Below, piece by piece: positions 55,029 to 55,982 of a stretch of 55,982 bases of DNA. Numbering within the stretch: the stretch's first letter is position 1; each line of letters begins with the position of its first letter. The stretch comes from Colwellia sp. D2M02 (GTDB lineage: Bacteria; Pseudomonadota; Gammaproteobacteria; Enterobacterales; Alteromonadaceae), in NCBI RefSeq assembly GCF_018860755.1, contig NZ_JAHKPW010000043.1, positions 83,526 to 139,507 of the forward strand. The letters are read 5' to 3'. The position numbers and the translations under genes are program-made. The notes under the pieces are model-generated. The model saw only the letters and a program-made list of their open reading frames with translations. It did no database searches and was not told the DNA's origin.

Positions 55029-55099
55029 AAAGACATTTTTTCACCGACTCAAATAGCAACACTAACACTTTGTAACAGTACACAAAAACCGGAACACTT

Positions 55100-55894
55100 A
55101 TGGCTAAAATAACCACCGCGACTTTGCTTAAAATGAAGCAGCAAGGCGAAAAAATATCAACGATTACCGCGTACGATGCAAGCTTTGCTAAGCTTTTCGA
55201 CCAAGCAGGTATTCATGCTATTTTAATTGGCGATTCATTGGGTATGGTATTGCAAGGACAAGATAGCACTTTGCCTGTGACTGTTGACGATATGGCCTAT
55301 CATACCCAGTGCGTAAAACGCGGAGTTGAAGACACCTTGATTATCGCCGACATGCCATTTATGAGTTACGCCACTAAAGAGCAAGCTTTCACGAGTGCTG
55401 CTCAATTAATGCAAGCCGGTGCTAGCATGATAAAAATGGAAGGTGGTGCTTGGTTAAATGACACCATTAGCGCTTTGGTAGAGCGTGGTATTCCTGTTTG
55501 TGCGCATTTAGGACTAACACCGCAATCGGTTAATGTATTTGGTGGTTTTAAAGTACAAGGTCGTGAAAACGACAAAGCGCAACAAATGATTGAAGATGCC
55601 AAAGCCCTCGAAACCGCTGGTGCACAATTATTGGTATTAGAATGTATTCCAAGTGCTCTAGGTAAAGCAATTTCACAAGCGCTTACTATCCCTGTTATTG
55701 GTATTGGCGCAGGTAAGGATACCGACGGTCAAATTTTAGTTATGCATGACGCTTTAGGTATTGCTTGTAACTACATGCCTAAATTCTCACGTAACTTTTT
55801 AAAAGATACCGGCGATATTAAAGCCGCAGTAGAGCTATATATTAGTGAAGTAAGCGCAGGTAACTTCCCTGGCGATGAGCATATTTTTAACTAG
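55100..55894 (+). CDS. panB: 3-methyl-2-oxobutanoate hydroxymethyltransferase
   Basis: 264 residues, the usual length. Motifs include [40 protein letters not shown] (metal Asp), [23 protein letters not shown] and [18 protein letters not shown]. It transfers a hydroxymethyl group from methylenetetrahydrofolate to 2-oxoisovalerate, the first committed step of pantothenate synthesis. It is 71 nt after folK; panC would be expected next but lies outside the window (55895-55982 shows no start I can support). Confidence 0.96.
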   Translation: MAKITTATLLKMKQQGEKISTITAYDASFAKLFDQAGIHAILIGDSLGMVLQGQDSTLPVTVDDMAYHTQCVKRGVEDTLIIADMPFMSYATKEQAFTSAAQLMQAGASMIKMEGGAWLNDTISALVERGIPVCAHLGLTPQSVNVFGGFKVQGRENDKAQQMIEDAKALETAGAQLLVLECIPSALGKAISQALTIPVIGIGAGKDTDGQILVMHDALGIACNYMPKFSRNFLKDTGDIKAAVELYISEVSAGNFPGDEHIFN

Positions 55895-55982
55895 CGGTAA
55901 GTTAACCTGAGATCGGTTTAGATTTAAGAGATATTTAACACATTGAAATATCAAAACAAATCACTTTCTGAATCGCTAGCTT

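Overview
The window is AT-rich chromosomal DNA from a marine gammaproteobacterium of the order Alteromonadales, most likely Colwelliaceae (Colwellia/Thalassotalea type). The basis is the set of conserved blocks (hrpB/mrcB with sfsA-dksA-gluQ-pcnB-folK-panB, thrLABC-ung, glrK-qseG-glrR), the small lineage-typical families DUF3297 and DUF3718, a TonB-dependent receptor of the TIGR01782-like type, and the base composition. No rRNA, tRNA, CRISPR array, insertion sequence or prophage was seen. Species assignment is inference.

Layout. 1-12.1 kb: envelope and nutrient-uptake genes. These are a Sel1-repeat protein with an internal TonB C-terminal domain, a transmembrane winged-helix regulator with a TolB-like propeller divergent from a TonB-dependent receptor, a DUF3297 protein, a YdcF-type protein, a porin-like barrel, an M3 peptidase lipoprotein and an EF-hand protein. 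12.4-16.3 kb: the two-component/lipoprotein operon glrK-qseG-glrR, preceded by an exact TGTC-N10-GACA dyad. 16.3-23.3 kb: an esterase, then a one-direction run of eight genes, then a divergent AraC regulator. The run reads YHS-domain protein, thioredoxin, bufferin precursor (DUF2282), MNIO enzyme (DUF692), DUF2063 partner, DoxX protein, a frameshifted DsbA-like gene, and a badly decayed alpha/beta-hydrolase-OsmC gene. 23.5-31.4 kb: LysR, thioredoxin and NnrS; a D-2-hydroxyacid dehydrogenase; a large Ig-like lipoprotein; a Cys-rich GNAT protein; an HTH-2TM regulator. 31.4-37.4 kb: ung, then thrC, thrB, thrA and the thrL leader with its attenuator. 37.5-41.9 kb: a response regulator/CheC-like phosphatase/diguanylate cyclase module, a YgjP-like peptidase, SOS gene yebG with a LexA box, and a DUF3718 protein. 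42.0-55.9 kb: mrcB, hrpB, an unrecognised small gene, sfsA, dksA, gluQ, an SDR, an EAL-CBS-GGDEF protein, pcnB, folK and panB.

The most interesting region is the 17.5-23.2 kb locus. It looks like a bufferin-type (copper-binding, MNIO-modified) ribosomal peptide operon with extra periplasmic redox genes at both ends. Two downstream redox genes have been lost through several independent lesions. Other points worth checking are a 12-bp tandem repeat array forming the leader of ung, a GlrR-like binding site in front of glrK, paired repeats between the membrane-bound regulator and the TonB receptor, and the internal TonB domain in the first gene. Starts were moved inward from the longest frame where a Shine-Dalgarno sequence, a terminator or family length argued for it. 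No database search was possible.
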